The position numbers and the translations under genes were made by a program. From Odiellus spinosus (Eukaryota > Arthropoda > Arachnida > Opiliones > Phalangiidae): a stretch of DNA of 64,000 nt. The stretch covers positions 707,501-771,500 of the forward strand of contig CAWUCO010000218.1 of assembly GCA_963920705.1 (NCBI GenBank), written 5' to 3'. The stretch's first letter is position 1, and each line of letters begins with the position of its first letter. The notes below the pieces were generated by a model. It saw nothing but the letters and a program-made list of their open reading frames with translations. It was not told the origin of the DNA and did no database searches. Of this stretch, positions 1-12,521 are shown piece after piece.

Positions 1-1465
1 AAATAAAACGACGGAGATCCTCCAGCAATTTGCTCTTGGACAAACCCAAGATATTCTAGACTACTACTGCAAGTTCCATCAGCCCTTCCTCGGTAGAGGA
101 TTGGCAATACTTCCGGTCGTGGTTTCGTCTGAATTGCTTGTTCTGACGTTCTAATAGAAGACCATTGCTGATGTTTTCATCATACGTGTGATCTAAGTCA
201 TTGGAAGAATCCAAGGATATAGCTTGTCCAAAATCGCTGACATCCTGACAAGACCTTCTGCACTCCTAAAATAAAAAAAATATCTTCAAAAGCCAGAAAA
301 AAAAACACTAAAGTCCATACCGTTAAAATTCATACTTGAATAGTTTTTATATATGTGACTGTACTTTTCCAACATGTCGAGTCTCAAAACACTCGTTGCT
401 TTTAGTCTCAATTCCTGTGGCCAGGCCGTCTCTACCTGCTGTTAAATGGAAATGGCACCGGTGAAGTTGCTCTATCGACTTCAAATAGTGTTGACATTTT
501 GCGCTGGTTAAGGTCTTCACGAAGTTTAACTGCTCTTCAGTACTTCTAAACCTCCAACTTATATTTAACTATAATTTAGCTAAACGATACTAACATAAAC
601 AAACAAATCGAAGTCCAAAGATAATAGCAGTCAATTACCTTACTGCCTATCTCTATAATGCCAACATCTATAGTCCCAACATCTCTAATCCAATAAAAGC
701 GTCTACCTTCAATCTATATAGCTCTCTTACTAGCTCTGCTCTCTAACGAAGTTCACTAAACACGCCTGCTTTTGATATGAATTTTTCGGAAATTTTTCTC
801 GGCTTTATAGTGGAGATAATTGAAGCTAATTTTTTTTTAAATTAGTTTTTTTCCAGCATCAGATGCGCATTTTTTATTCAAATATAGACCGTTGTTTTTT
901 TAAACTCAAGAAACCTACTACACTTCAAAGAGAGTTTTCACGGTTATTATTTTCTGACGATTTCTAACATTAAGTATCAATACGCCTCAACTTCAGATTC
1001 TATAAACTAATTGCGTTTGAACTGGTTATATTTACTCCGAGTAGAATAGATCTATTAACTAGAGTATAGTAGTAGAATTGTACTTAGATGATCCAAGCCA
1101 CATTGATTTTGCAGCAAGCCTAAGCTAACACTACCTTCGCTTGAACTTAGGCGCGTGCTGAAAACTCAAGCTGGTATTAAACACACAAAATTCTCTAAAT
1201 TCTTAAACAATTTCTTAAATATCTTGAAAATTATGTTTTGTATTGATTTAAATATTCAGCTATTTTATTAATTAGATTAAGTTTAACCATTTTAATATTT
1301 TTAATTATAATATAAATTCATATCGGGTTTCATTTCCCTAAACGATATCACACCATAAGGCTCATTTACATCATTTCCAAAAAGGTAGTATATAAACCGT
1401 TCGAAGGGATCTTTTAGTCGCGCGATGCAACCATGAAGTTGGGGAAAACCCCTTCTAGATGTTTA
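1..1465 (-). repeat. Dispersed repeat family R, truncated inverted copy
   Basis: This stretch is the diverged reverse complement of 4922-6381: the first bases pair with the end at 6381 and the match continues, with indels, to about 1465. No coding frame of useful length is present. The copy is cut by the window edge, so its real length is unknown. Shared landmarks include the AGCAAGCCTAAGC segment near 1113 and the ACGATATCACACCATAAGG segment near 1342. The class of repeat is not recognised. Confidence 0.75.
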
Positions 1466-3002
1466 TTGAGCACTAGACTATCATTTTTCTTAAGAGGTTT
1501 AACATTTTGTATCAATCCGCCTCTTCTTTAAATCTTATACACCAATTCCCCTTAAACTGCTTAAAGTTGCACCGAGTATAATCGAAGCTATTATTTAGTT
1601 CCTAGCGATTAATTAGAAGTTTAACATAACCTCTCCATTTGCCTTTATTTTAAGTATAGATAGGTTGCAAGAGGGGAGTTATATGCCTTTTACCCCCGAT
1701 ACCCAGCACTCGCATTCCCTCCGGCTTGGGGCATTGCAAATGAAGGCGAAAAAATCCCCACGTGCAACCTACTGTAACGGTTTCTCTAGAATTCCTGAAA
1801 GGGGGTGGCCCAAGTCAAAGTAATTCAAATCGTCAACCGAACACAAAGAAATAAGTAATCAATCAATTACCGATTGACCAAACGATATGTTATCGCAAGT
1901 CCGATAACGAAAAGACAGGATCGTTTCCCTATTAAAGATTTAAGAATAACCCTATGAGATTAATTAAACGAATAAAAATTTATTTAAAGATAATTACAAT
2001 CGATTACATTCACTTACGAATTTAACCATGGATACAAGTAACATTAATCCTTGACCCGTACTAATTATCGCGCCATTAAAACTCATTAACTCTACCGCGT
2101 GTTGTTCCATCTTTTTCCTCCATTGTCGTCCAGCAAGCGAAGTGATCGAACTGATAATGTCGAGCGGAGAGACAATACTTTTATGGGTACATAAAAACAA
2201 TAAGACAGGCTTTCACCGTCAGGGATATAAAAAACAATCTAGTGTCGCGTATTCACGTGACTCGATGTTTTTACCGGAAAATGATTGAGCAGACGACGCG
2301 ATATATGGGTATATGTATATCGGCAGACGGAAAGGAGGCTACGATTCTGGGTAGTCCTAAAACCGTTACACTGCCTATACGCAAATAGTCGAAATTAAAC
2401 GTCAAAATAAAAGTCTGGTGCGAATTTATGACATAACCAATCAGACTGAACAACTTTACTTTGGGCATACCAATGCACAAATCTAGGTAAGGAAGTCGAT
2501 TAAACATTTATTGGTGTTTTGCGCGAGAAATTGCAAACATTTATGAAGAATTTACTGCAATTGCATCCAGCGTTTCTCGTGAATTATACCCTCGCGTACA
2601 CGCGAAGTTTTTGCACGAAACACATTCGCAAAGTTCGCAAATGCGCGAGAAATCTAACTCATTTGCGAAGTTTTAGTGCATCCAGCTTTGGGCAGTATCG
2701 CAAACGCGCGAGAAATTGAAGAAATGAAATTGAAACCGCGTGCTAGAAACTTGTTTTTATAACCAAGTTCTAATACAGTGTATCCATTTTCGCTACAAGG
2801 TAACAGTTTATCCCGGGACCTTTAAGCTGATTTTCTTAATATTCAGTCGAAGTGAAAAAAAAAAAAAAAAAAAAATCATTTCCAATGTCCGTGTATACGC
2901 GCCATATAATCATCTCTATATCCCTGTGAACGCGCCTTTATCGCTTATCTAAATTATGCCGTTTCAATATTGGATATCCGTGTAAACGCACTTTTATATT
3001 TT
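1466..3002. other. Non-coding stretch, no gene recognised
   Basis: Only short chance-length frames occur here. Positions 2519-2720 contain several scattered copies of GCGCGAGAAAT and the related word TTTGCGAAGTTT, a loose low-copy repetition. A run of 21 A lies at 2855-2875 and could be the tail of an old retroposed fragment, but nothing upstream of it is recognisable. Confidence 0.5.
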
Positions 3003-3128
3003 TCAATCCACCCCAAGTTTGCAGCAAGCCTAAGCCTATACTGCCCGTTATATATTTGCTTTTTTAACTAAATGATATATATGGAAAATAGCTTAGCGCG
3101 TGATGCCAACTCAAGCTGGTATTAAACG
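3003..3128 (-). repeat. Repeat R fragment, part 1 of a split copy
   Basis: Matches the reverse complement of about 5208-5330 in the full copy, including TTTGCAGCAAGCCTAAGCC. It ends in TGGTATTAAACG at 3117-3128. The homology resumes at 4277 with the same 12 bases, so this and 4277-4405 are one copy split by an insertion. Confidence 0.7.
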
Positions 3129-3616
3129 ATAAAAAAGAGTGGTGAAGAAGCTCCCGATTGGGCAGAGAAACTAGTCGTCTAATTTTTAAAAATTTAAATA
3201 AATAAAAAAGTGGACCACTGTCTTTTTAGCTAGACCCTATACTTGTATAGGTTCTAGCTAGTGTTTTGAGTCGTGCTGGTAGTCTGAAGTCTGAAGTCAG
3301 AAGTCAGAAGTCTGAAGTCGGTGTCCCAGAAATGACGAAAAACGTCATCGTATCGAAAAAACATTCGTCTCTTATCCACCAGACGTCACGACGTGATGTC
3401 CCAATCAATATATAAAAATAAACATGTATTTAATATATATGACTTTTAGGTGGTCTCCCTCCCACGATCGCGTAGTGTCCGATAGAGTGTCGGACACTGA
3501 TCCCCGTTACCACGGGCACATACTATATTACGAGAGAAAAATCCCTTATATCTTCAGAGGTATACAATACAGAAAACCAATCGATACAGAAAACAAACCG
3601 TCGTTATTAAGGGGTT

Positions 3617-3930
3617 GTCGCGAAAGAGATTAAAAGGTAGCTTATGAATGTTTCGGTTCTAGTCTGTCAGTAATAAAAACTCGAAAACAACGAACAAGTA
3701 GTCGCGAAAGAGATAGTAAGGGAGCTTATGCGTGTTGAGTTCTAGTCTGTCAGTAATGAAAACTCGAAAACAATAAACAAGTCGTCGCGAAAGAGATATT
3801 AAGTGAGCTTATGCGTGTTGAATGTTAGTCTGTCAGTAATGAAAACTCGAAAACAATAAACAAGTCGTCGCAAACGAGATATTAAGGGGGCGTATGCGTG
3901 TTGAGTGTTAGTCTGTCAGTAATAAAAAAC
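3617..3930. repeat. Tandem repeat, 83-84 bp period, about 3.7 copies
   Basis: Units start at 3617, 3701, 3784 and 3867 with GTCGCGAAAGAGAT (the last unit GTCGCAAACGAGAT) and each contains AGTCTGTCAGTAAT. The units differ by a few substitutions. The array lies inside the 1.15 kb insertion. Confidence 0.9.
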
Positions 3931-3998
3931 ATGTTTTGAAAAACAACATGTTTTTCAAAACATGATTTGAAAAACATGATTTGAAAAACATGATTTGA
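3929..3998. repeat. Short palindromic and tandem tract
   Basis: The words ACATGTTTTGAAAAACA and CATGTTTTTCAAAACATG form an inverted pair, followed by three tandem copies of CATGATTTGAAAAA. It directly follows the 83-bp array. Confidence 0.7.
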
Positions 3999-4276
3999 AT
4001 GCAATGACTGCGGGAATATTCGTCTTTTTCAATATATCGCATAAAAACGATCACGGTCATATAGTCGGCTCGAGAAATTTCAGCATCTTCGTGTTTAAAG
4101 GAATCTCGAGACGCCATTCAAATTGTTTAAAGAGCGCTAAGCCTGCATAACACACCCCTGCTATAGAATCATTCCTTTCAGCCTCTTTTACAATGTCAGG
4201 GGTCTAGCTATTCCTATGGGCTTGACCATCTTGTTTACCTTACTTTATGTACAAGTGCCGTGCGAAATTATTTTAA

Positions 4277-4405
4277 TGGTATTAAACGGTCACATTTCTC
4301 TTCACGTTTTTACAATTTTTTTGAATATCTTCTAAACTATCTCGAATTTTAAATTGATTTTTCGGTTATATTATTAACATGATTAACTTAAACCATTTTA
4401 ATATT
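4277..4405 (-). repeat. Repeat R fragment, part 2 of a split copy
   Basis: Reverse complement of about 5085-5222, sharing GATTTTTCGGTTATATTATTAA. It abuts the start of the full + strand copy at 4406, so the two copies meet head to head. Confidence 0.65.
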
Positions 4406-6381
4406 TTTACCTCCCCGACTGAACTTTAGTTAAGGGGGAGGTTTTACAATGATCATGTCTGTGTGTCCGTCACTTCCGCCGTAACCGGATGTCACGTGAC
4501 CTAGCTCGTGGAGCCGAAAGTCTAGAGACCTAATAATGACAGCTTATCGTTCAATTCCGGTGAATTACCTCCTTTAAGCGTGGCTGCTACATTGAGTTTC
4601 AGGTGTCGTGCAAAGATATACAAGAGGACGTCTCCAATTGCATATTATCGGCTTCCACCATCCAATTTACGGTCGAACCTAGATGCTAAACAGCTGAAGG
4701 CGATTACAAGCAATTCAACGTCTCCCACTGTCATAATAACCTCCGACCATCGCTACACCAAGGTCCAACCTCCAGTTTCCGATCTCAGCGGGCCATACTA
4801 GCGAGGCGTCCCTCACTAATACGTTCCACATCAACCATCCACTCTCCAAACGTCGCCCCACCAATGGGTAAATTAGCATTGCTTACCAAAAGCCTAGAGA
4901 TCAAGAATCAACAAGACATTGAAGGGAGGCAGTTTTCCTCCCAACTTCACGGTCACATCACTCGATTAATAAAGCCCTTCGAAGGTTTTATAGTATCTTT
5001 TTGCAATGAATGCAAATGAGCCTTATGTTGTGATATCGCTTAGGAAAATGAAACGCAATATTAACCTATAAAATAATTAAATATTTTAAAATGGTTTAAG
5101 TTAATGTTATTAATAATATAACCGAAAAATCAATTAAAAATTCGAGACAGTTTTGAAGATATTTAAATTGTCCAAAAATTTTAATAAATATGACCGTTTA
5201 ATTCCAGTTTGAGTTGGCAGCGTGCGCTAAGCCAATTTCCATACATTTCATTTAGTCAAAAAAGCAAAGGTATAACGGGCAGTATAGGCTTAGGCTTGCT
5301 GCAAACTAGGTGTGGATTGGATCCCTTAAGAACAATTATAATACTGTACTCTAGTTAATAGAGATCGATTCTACTCGTAGTAAAGATAATCAGTTCAAGC
5401 GGAATTGGTGTATAGAATTTAAAACTAAGGCAGATTGATATTTAATGTTAGAAATCATAAAAAAATGATAGTCGTGAAAACTCTTTTTCAAGTGTAGTAG
5501 GTTTCTTGTGTTTAAAAAACTAACGGTCTATATTTGATTAAAAAAATGCGCATCTTATGTTGGAAAAAATAAATAAAAAAAAGCTTCAGTTATCTCCACT
5601 ATATAAACCAGAATATTTTCCGAAAAAAGTCAAATCAGTGAACTTCGTTGCAAAGCAGAGGAAGTAAGAGAGCTATAAAGATTTAAGTGAGATGCTTTTA
5701 TTGGATTAGATATGTTGGAATTATAGAGATAGGCTGTAAGGTAATTGAGAGCTACTATCCTTGGAATTCGATTTGTTTGCGTATGTTACTATCGTTTAGC
5801 TTAATCATAGTTTAATATAAGTTGAAGGTTTAGGAATACTGAAGAGCAGTTAAACTTCAAGAAGACCTTCTCAATATAGATCAAGCAGCGCAGAATGTCA
5901 TCACTATTTGAAGTCAACAGAACAACTTCCCGGGTGCCATTTCCATTTTAACAGCAGGAATAGACGGCCTGGCCACAAGAATTGGGACTTAAAGCAGCGA
6001 GTGTTTTGAGACTCGACATGTTAGATGTCTACAGACACATATATAAAGAACTTTTCAAGTATAAATACTAAAGGTATGGTCTTTAATCTTTTTTTTTTAA
6101 GATTTTCAAGATATTTTTTATTTTAGGAGAGCAGAAGAAGGTCTTGTCAGGCTGTCAGCGGTTTTGGACAAGCTAATTCCTTGGATTCTTCCAATGACTG
6201 AGATCATAAGTATGATGAAAACACCAGCAATGGTCCTCCATTAGAACATCAGAACAAGAAATTCAGACGAAACCGGAAGTATTGTCAATCATCTACCGAG
6301 GAAGGGCTAATGGAACTTGTAGTCTAGTATATCTTGGGTTTGTCCAAGAGTAACATGCTGGAAGATGTCCGTCGTTTTATT
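4406..6381 (+). repeat. Dispersed repeat family R, longest copy
   Basis: This copy contains the segment shared with 6755-7410 (about 4410-5070) and the segment shared with 1-1465 (4922-6381), so it joins two parts seen separately elsewhere. It starts near ACCTCCCCGACTG. A 73-codon frame at 4580-4801 has a clearly related 68-codon frame in the inverted copy at 7048-7254, both with RTSPI, YYRLPPS and TVIITSDHR. That suggests a decayed coding segment, but I do not recognise it. No terminal inverted repeat was identified. Confidence 0.6.
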
Positions 6382-6754
6382 TGCTTCTCTTCCGTACCAC
6401 CCCAGACTGAATCATTCGTTTTTATCAAATCAGTGGATTAACATAAGATAGTTGTGCAGTACAGCCTAAAGATAACGATGTATTTTTTTATATTGCTAGA
6501 ATTTGTATTCCACTTGTTTACTTTCAAATAAAATTTTCTTTGATTATGTCTCCACTCATCCTCCGACCTGACATAAAATAAGCTCAGGGGAATTTTGAAC
6601 ACTCTGAGCATAATAAGAAAATTGTAATACACTGTAACATAGAGGGTAAATAAAAAATTGTCAATAAACAGCACCCTGGTTCATATACACATCCTTATTC
6701 TATACATACATACATCTTTTATTTATAGTAGGGTAAGGTTAGGTTAACGTCGTC
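6382..6754. other. No gene recognised
   Basis: AT-rich sequence between two repeat R copies. The only longer frame (78 codons, - strand) has low-complexity composition and no motif. A short GGGTAAGGTTAGGTTAACG stretch lies near 6729. Confidence 0.5.
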
Positions 6755-7410
6755 GGGGAGGTTATATTTTGGTTTCTCACCTTGTTAATTATAACATGAA
6801 TTAATATTGCGTTTCATTTTCCTAAACGATATCACACCATAAGGCCCATTTGCAATCGTTCCAAAAATGTATCTAAACAGTTCGAAGAGCTTCATTAGTC
6901 GAGCGATGTGGCCATGAATTTGAGAGTCTAGACGTTTCTTGTAAGCCTAGGCACTTGGTAGGCAACGCCAATTTACCCAGGTGCGGGCGATGCATGGTTA
7001 GTGGAAGGATGATGTGGACCATATAAATGAGGGCTAATATCGCCCGCTTAGATGGGAAACTGGAGGTTGGACCTTGGTGTGCGATGGTCGGAGGTGATAA
7101 TAACAGTGTGAGACGTCCCATTGCGGATAATCGCCTTCAACTGTTCATCATCGAGGTTGGACCGTAAAGTGGATGGGGGAAGCCGATAATATCCAATAGG
7201 AGACGTCCTGTTGTTTATAATTGCATGGCACCTGAAACTATATGTGGCAGCCACACTTTAAGGAGGTTATTCCCGTTAAACGGAATCGAACGATAAGCTG
7301 GCATGTTTACGTCTCTAGACTTTTTGCTCCACGAGCTAGGTCACGTGATTTCCGGTTACACAGGAAGTGACACACTAAACTTCATCCGGGGAGGTAAAAA
7401 TTGAGCAAGG
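6755..7410 (-). repeat. Dispersed repeat family R, inverted partial copy
   Basis: Reverse complement of about 4410-5070, with roughly four in five positions matching by eye. Shared blocks include CACGTGACCTAGCTCGTGGAG and GGTCCAACCTCCAGTTTCC. It is bounded by GGGGAGGT words at 6756 and about 7399. A 12-base run of C lies just outside, near 7424-7435. It carries the related but broken reading frame described for the long copy. Confidence 0.7.
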
Positions 7411-10400
7411 AAAACACTTAACTCCCCCCCCCCCACTGCGTAAGCAGGTGTTAAAACGAGTAAGGTCACGGCTATTGAGAATTTGTTTAGCCCTATTTTT
7501 TCTCATGGACCAAAACTAGGAGGTCTCTACCTTGCCTTAGAATTTTCTATTCCAGCAGCTTCAGGACTATGCTGGGGTTAAAACTCTGTTAACTCATTCT
7601 CTCTTGGAAATATGACTCTGTAATAAGAGATTATTGATTCAGAGTCTAAATATTTTTGCTTTTCCCGAATTCCCCGTTATAGACATGATGCGTTTATTTT
7701 GGCCCCTCTATAGGGGGAAGGCAACCCGCAGAATCAGACAAGCAAAGGAGGATGAAACATCGCCGTCACTGCTCATCATCTCCCTTTACAGGTCTATTTC
7801 AATCAATCTCATAGTCTTTCAGTCATACCCTGTAGTGTAAGCTTCCAACTATTTACATCGCTCTGAGGAGTTTTTTTATTTTGCTTATTTTCTCACGGAT
7901 ATTTTCCTAGCTAGATTTACGAGAATACCAAGCCGGCCTGATCTAACTTACGTTCTGTCCGATTCTGTGTGGAAATGCGCGAGTCTGGGGAGAAAGGATT
8001 GTATATGTTTGTTACAATATTATTCCGCATTTACGGTGTCAAATTCATAAATAGTCTGGATCAAAGATTTGAAAAGTATTTTTTTATAATATCGATCCCA
8101 ATTGTATTTATAATAATTCTGGGAAATATCTCAATAATCTAGACCTTTTAAACTTTGGGCCGGCCAAATTTCAAAATTTTCCAATACAATTTTTAAATTT
8201 AACAAATTTTTGCCTTTGAAGCCATCCTGGCTCCTGCCAATGACTCTCTGGGAATTAACGCGTAAATTAGTAGTATTATTAATTAAATTATACTTAAATT
8301 GACATTAAAATGCTTGTAATTACTTCAAATAATTAAAAACAATTTTATTTTCACGCTTAACATTCGGCCCTCGTAAAGCAAACTCGGTGAAGGCTGACGC
8401 GGAGGCGGAAGCCGGCTATGATCCCAACCGCCAAAGTAACAATTTTTACAAGTTTTTAACCCATAACCTACATTTTAATAATCCAGGCCACCATTCATTC
8501 AAGACTCTATAAAATATATTTGATTAGTTCTATCGATAATTAATAGTTTAAAAACAATTAAAAAACTTACAAACAATTCGAATTTCATTCTTGGAATTGA
8601 GGCCGCCTAATAAGGGCGACGTTATCAAAAGTAAAACTTAAAACAGAAAGAGAAACAGATGAGCTATCAAGACAGACCCGAGAGAAAATGGACTGTTCAG
8701 CGAGACGCGTTAGAAGGCCACTGTTTTCATCGCGTTGTATGTCCCAATTGAAGCAATAGTGGAAATGTTTGTACACACGTGACTCGTTTTATCCAATCAT
8801 GGGACTTGGATAAAAAAACATTTTCAAATTTCCAAAAAACACTACATCTAGCGGTTCAAATCGTAACTAAACCGAGAAGAGTATTCCTTTAAACAACAAA
8901 ATCGTTACATCCTGCTAATACTCTGGCCCACAAAGGCCGTCCAATCCCTTCAATCTCTAGATTGGAGGGTTATTTGTCATCCTACCTTGCCATGTACTGT
9001 TTTGTACAGAATAACGCTACGCGAAATCGGAAAAAACTTGGGATGATATTTGATGTAACGTGACGTCAAGGATCCCTAGCCACGACTTCGTCTTAAATTT
9101 AATCCACTCAAAGAAATCACAGAGCTAAAAGGCTAGCGCGTCGTTCTGGCAATATTATGTCTGAGACTTAAAGAGAAACCCTCCGGTTCAAACGCTCTGA
9201 AATCAAAAGGTGGATAGGCGGGAGAGCATTCGCGGACGAGGCAGAGCGTGAAAGATTGTGGATTTCCCTAAAAAACATGCCGCTTGAGAGCTATTATTTC
9301 GCATTTTTAAGCCATGAACGATCTTATTTTCCTTCTGATTGTATCATTATGTTTATTTAAGTGTTGGATTTTAATTGCTTGCAAGTTTTATTTAACATTT
9401 GGGTTGATATATTAAGAAAACTGAGTTTAATTCACGAGACCTAGTTTAGTGCCTTCAAATGGGTATTAATATAATTTCTAAGTTCTGTAATTCATCGTCC
9501 GTCGTATCTAAGTCGGTATCGCGTCGGGCTGTGGCTCAGAGGTCTGAGTGTTCAAGACTCGGTTGCTGTTTTATTATTTTAAAACAAAGTATTTTTTGTT
9601 TTCTTTTGTGGTCTTAATAACCGTTCTCTTTTTGGGCCCGGGAGAATTTCCTTCTCGAAAGGGATCCTCTCGTCTCTTAATTTGAGACGAAATTCGATTG
9701 ATCGAGATAAATAATTATCCCGAAGAGGGTCATAGAAAAAGTTTAGTGGGGGCGGATAAATATGATAGATAGTTTTTATAAAGGGGGAGAAGAGGAAAAT
9801 TAGACTTGATCAGCATTCAGTAATGGAAACTCATATCTCTTACTAACGCAACATTTCTTTATTAAATCAAATACTAAGTCAGAAAATGATAATATACACT
9901 CGGGGGAATAATGTTTGAACTTAAACTAAGGCTTTTCGCACAAAGGGTACGATATTATCCCTTTGTGAGGGAGAAGAGGTTTTTCGAACTCTTTTTCTAA
10001 CTATGGTTCTTCTCTTTAATTCTTCGTTAAATAGTTCAATCTATAATTAAAATTTTAATTGCAGGGATTCTACAAACGCACTGAAGACGCAATAAGTTCT
10101 TTTCAATAAGAAAGGCTTGAAAATTATGGATTATCTCTGTTAACTTTAACTTAGCATTTTAACCATATTCTAATACACCTTGGATCCTTTTAATATAGAG
10201 CGGGCCTTTGAGCATTTTAATTATCTATAAATTTGTATCAAGCTTACATTTCTCGATTTAGCGGGTTAAAAGTGAACGAAAAAAAACTATGTTCCGGAGA
10301 GGAACGATTTGAATATTTCTGAATAAAGTTTTGACTGTTCTCTTAGGAGTTCAGAGTTAAAAATGACCAACTTTCTCTTTCGGACCGTAACGATCCTCGA

Positions 10401-10690
10401 CAAAAAATGTTTTAGGGGGGGGGGGTTTCAGGAAATACCTGCACTTTCTCTGTGAATTTCAATACTTTTAACTGTCTAGACCTTTTCAAGAGGGTTAAGG
10501 GTACGTTATTTTCTTACTCTCGGATTTTCTACTTTTCTCAACTATAACCCGACATTCATTATGGCTTACACACGAGGGGTGGGGGAGCAAAAACAAAATG
10601 TACTTATCACAACGGGTTCAAACGGCGATTATAATCCAGTCTTATCCTCAGATTTCGTTGAGAACGGACTACGCTTGCCAGTCGGTGTTA
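7411..10690. other. 3.3 kb without a recognised gene
   Basis: Frames are short (up to 68 codons) and show no motif. Small hairpins are visible: CACAAAGGG...CCCTTTGTG at about 9939-9967 and CCAATCCCTTCAATC...GATTGGAGGG near 8940. A 10-base G run occurs near 10418. Single or spliced exons cannot be excluded. Confidence 0.5.
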
Positions 10691-10719
10691 TCCCATTGGA
10701 TCGAATCCCATTCGACCGA
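10691..10719. repeat. Two copies of a 14-bp motif (TCCCATTGGACCGA type)
   Basis: TCCCATTGGATCGA at 10691-10704 is followed by TCCCATTCGACCGA at 10706-10719. The same motif is clustered at 12391-12521 and recurs at 34327-34375 and 34932-34959. The surrounding 55 bases match the reverse complement of 34913-34968. Confidence 0.65.
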
Positions 10720-12390
10720 ATTGATAAGATAAGAGATACCAAGTTTTTATAGCCTTATTGGTGATTTCTCACTAAAGGCAATCGTCTATTATAAAAATAG
10801 TTACCAGGTCAAAATAAGATAAGCACAATATATTTATCCGAAAATTTCGAGTATTTTAAAACATCAGGAGCAACCCTTTAAATTGAGGTTAAACCCTAGA
10901 CGACTAGTATTGGTATATGATTTAGTTCAGAAATATGAATGGTTTAAGACTCATAGTGTGAGAATTAAAATAAAAATAAAGGATTAGATCTCAGAATCAG
11001 GATATCATATTTGACGACTAAGCCTTTGCGGTATATATAATCGCCTAAAATGCAAGCTCTATTAACCTAGCCTTATCAATAACGCTAACTACACATTATA
11101 TTTTAAAATTAAAAAGTAAAACAAAATCATGCATTTTAACAAAATCTGCGTTATCAAAAAGTTTTTTTACAATGCCTATTTTAAAATTATAAAACAAAAA
11201 GGTAAAACATTAATCATGCATTTTGAAAGTCTACTATATCTTAAAATATTATAGGGATACCAGACTCTTCTAACAAGTTATTTTTGAACGATTTAATCTG
11301 TTGTAAAATGCGTAATAAGTATCAAAACTCACCAAAGATTTCGTGGTAATTTTCTATTAATTATCAAATTTACAAACTATAGTCTCGCTTAGCCTAAATC
11401 TGTTTCTAGGAAATTTTGATTGGAACATTTCACGAGAAAAGTTAGTTGCTGATGCCATTATTATATCATATTAAAATGGCCCGTGAACAGAACTAACTCT
11501 TGTGGGCCCGCTATTTCGGGAAAATGACGGTTTTCAGGCCCATCACTAAATAACAATGGATATGGACTATTTAGGAACTGGGCAGTTTAAACGGTTTGTT
11601 CCTCTTAAGACCAAAAACGTGGGTTCGATTAGGAAAGGTTGGGTTCGGTTAGTTAAGGCTGGGTTAGGTTAGATAAGGTTTGGTTTGATTTGGTTAGGTA
11701 AGGTTTGTTTGTGTTCGGTTAGGTTGGGTTACGTTGTGTTGGGTTGGATTGGAACTCAATGGGATTTCAATATAGAGTTTTGATAATTTTACATATCTGC
11801 TTGTCGTAAAATTTTATAAGTATTTTTCGGAACACCCTGGATATTAATTAGTCAATGATTATTGTTATTTAGTGGGATTTGAATATCGTCATCTATTTCT
11901 TACAAATATATCTTTCGGTTCTCACGCTCTTCAATAAATTGATTCGTTTTAAAAAATATTCTTAATTTTCTTTCAGACTAATTTCGTAATTTCAATAATT
12001 AGCCACAAATATCTTTTAAGACTTTGGGAAAATGTAATATTTTTGGTCTAGTTTTACCAGTCCAATCCCTTTTATAAATTAAATCTATCAAATACCTAAA
12101 AACTGCAGCCGAAACATTGTAACGTAATGAATATGACTTTAAAATACAAATCAAAATCGGCAATTCGCTTTATAAAGTTAAATTTCGGTGATTAAAAATT
12201 ATTTTACTATTCTAAACAAAAAGTTTTCGTAAATATTTCACAAAATAATTTATGGCTAGTGCTCATTCTATTTTACCATTAAGTTTTTATAAGGCAATCA
12301 AAACTTTTGCTTGCAAAGATAGAATCTTTGCGTTCCCGGGAATTTAACTTTTTTAAATTCCATCGGTAATATTTAAGCAAAGATTCTTGT
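10720..12390. other. Non-coding stretch with telomere-like tract
   Basis: No coding frame of interest. Long AT-rich segments surround the GGTTAGG-type simple repeat at 11600-11756. Nothing else was recognised. Confidence 0.5.
11600..11756 (+). repeat. Degenerate GGTTAGG-like simple repeat
   Basis: Many imperfect copies of GGTT, GGTTA and GGTTAGG, for example GGGTTAGGTTAGATAAGG and GGTTCGGTTAGGTTGGGTT. It resembles interstitial arthropod-type (TTAGG)n in spirit but is too degenerate to call telomeric. Confidence 0.6.
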
Positions 12391-12521
12391 CCGATTGGAC
12401 CAAATCCTAGTGCTGGTTTTTCGGTCGAATGGGATTGTCCCATTGGACCGAATCCGCCAAAGTGCGGGTTTTTCGGTTGAATGGGAATTGGTTCGGTGGA
12501 ATGGGATTCGGTCCAATGGGA
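12391..12521. repeat. Cluster of six 14-bp motif copies in both orientations
   Basis: Copies or near copies of TCGGTCCAATGGGA or its complement are at 12391 (diverged), 12421-12434, 12438-12451, 12473-12486, 12493-12506 and 12508-12521. The pair 12421-12451 can form a hairpin with a 3-base loop and one mismatch. Overlapping short frames here are by-products of the repetition. Confidence 0.7.

Larger units (their letters stand above)
3129..4276. mobile_element. 1.15 kb insertion with 12-bp target duplication
   Basis: The insert separates two halves of a repeat R copy and is flanked by the direct duplication TGGTATTAAACG (3117-3128 and 4277-4288). The uninterrupted copy at about 5190-5235 shows the empty site. 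I see no terminal inverted repeats and no protein. A 12-bp duplication fits target-primed retroposition or a transposon that makes long duplications. The insert carries an 83-bp tandem array and a short palindromic tract. Its class is unknown. Confidence 0.6.

Noticed and set aside
8853-8862. Isolated B-box match GGTTCAAATC
   Set aside because: There is no A box upstream and no stem structure around it.
9525-9570. tRNA-like A box (TGGCTCAGAGG) and B box (GTTCAAGAC)
   Set aside because: The two boxes are only about 8 bp apart, far too close for a tRNA or a tRNA-derived SINE, and no cloverleaf can be drawn.
11600-11756. Interstitial telomere
   Set aside because: The GGTTAGG-like words are too irregular in length and sequence to be a telomeric array.
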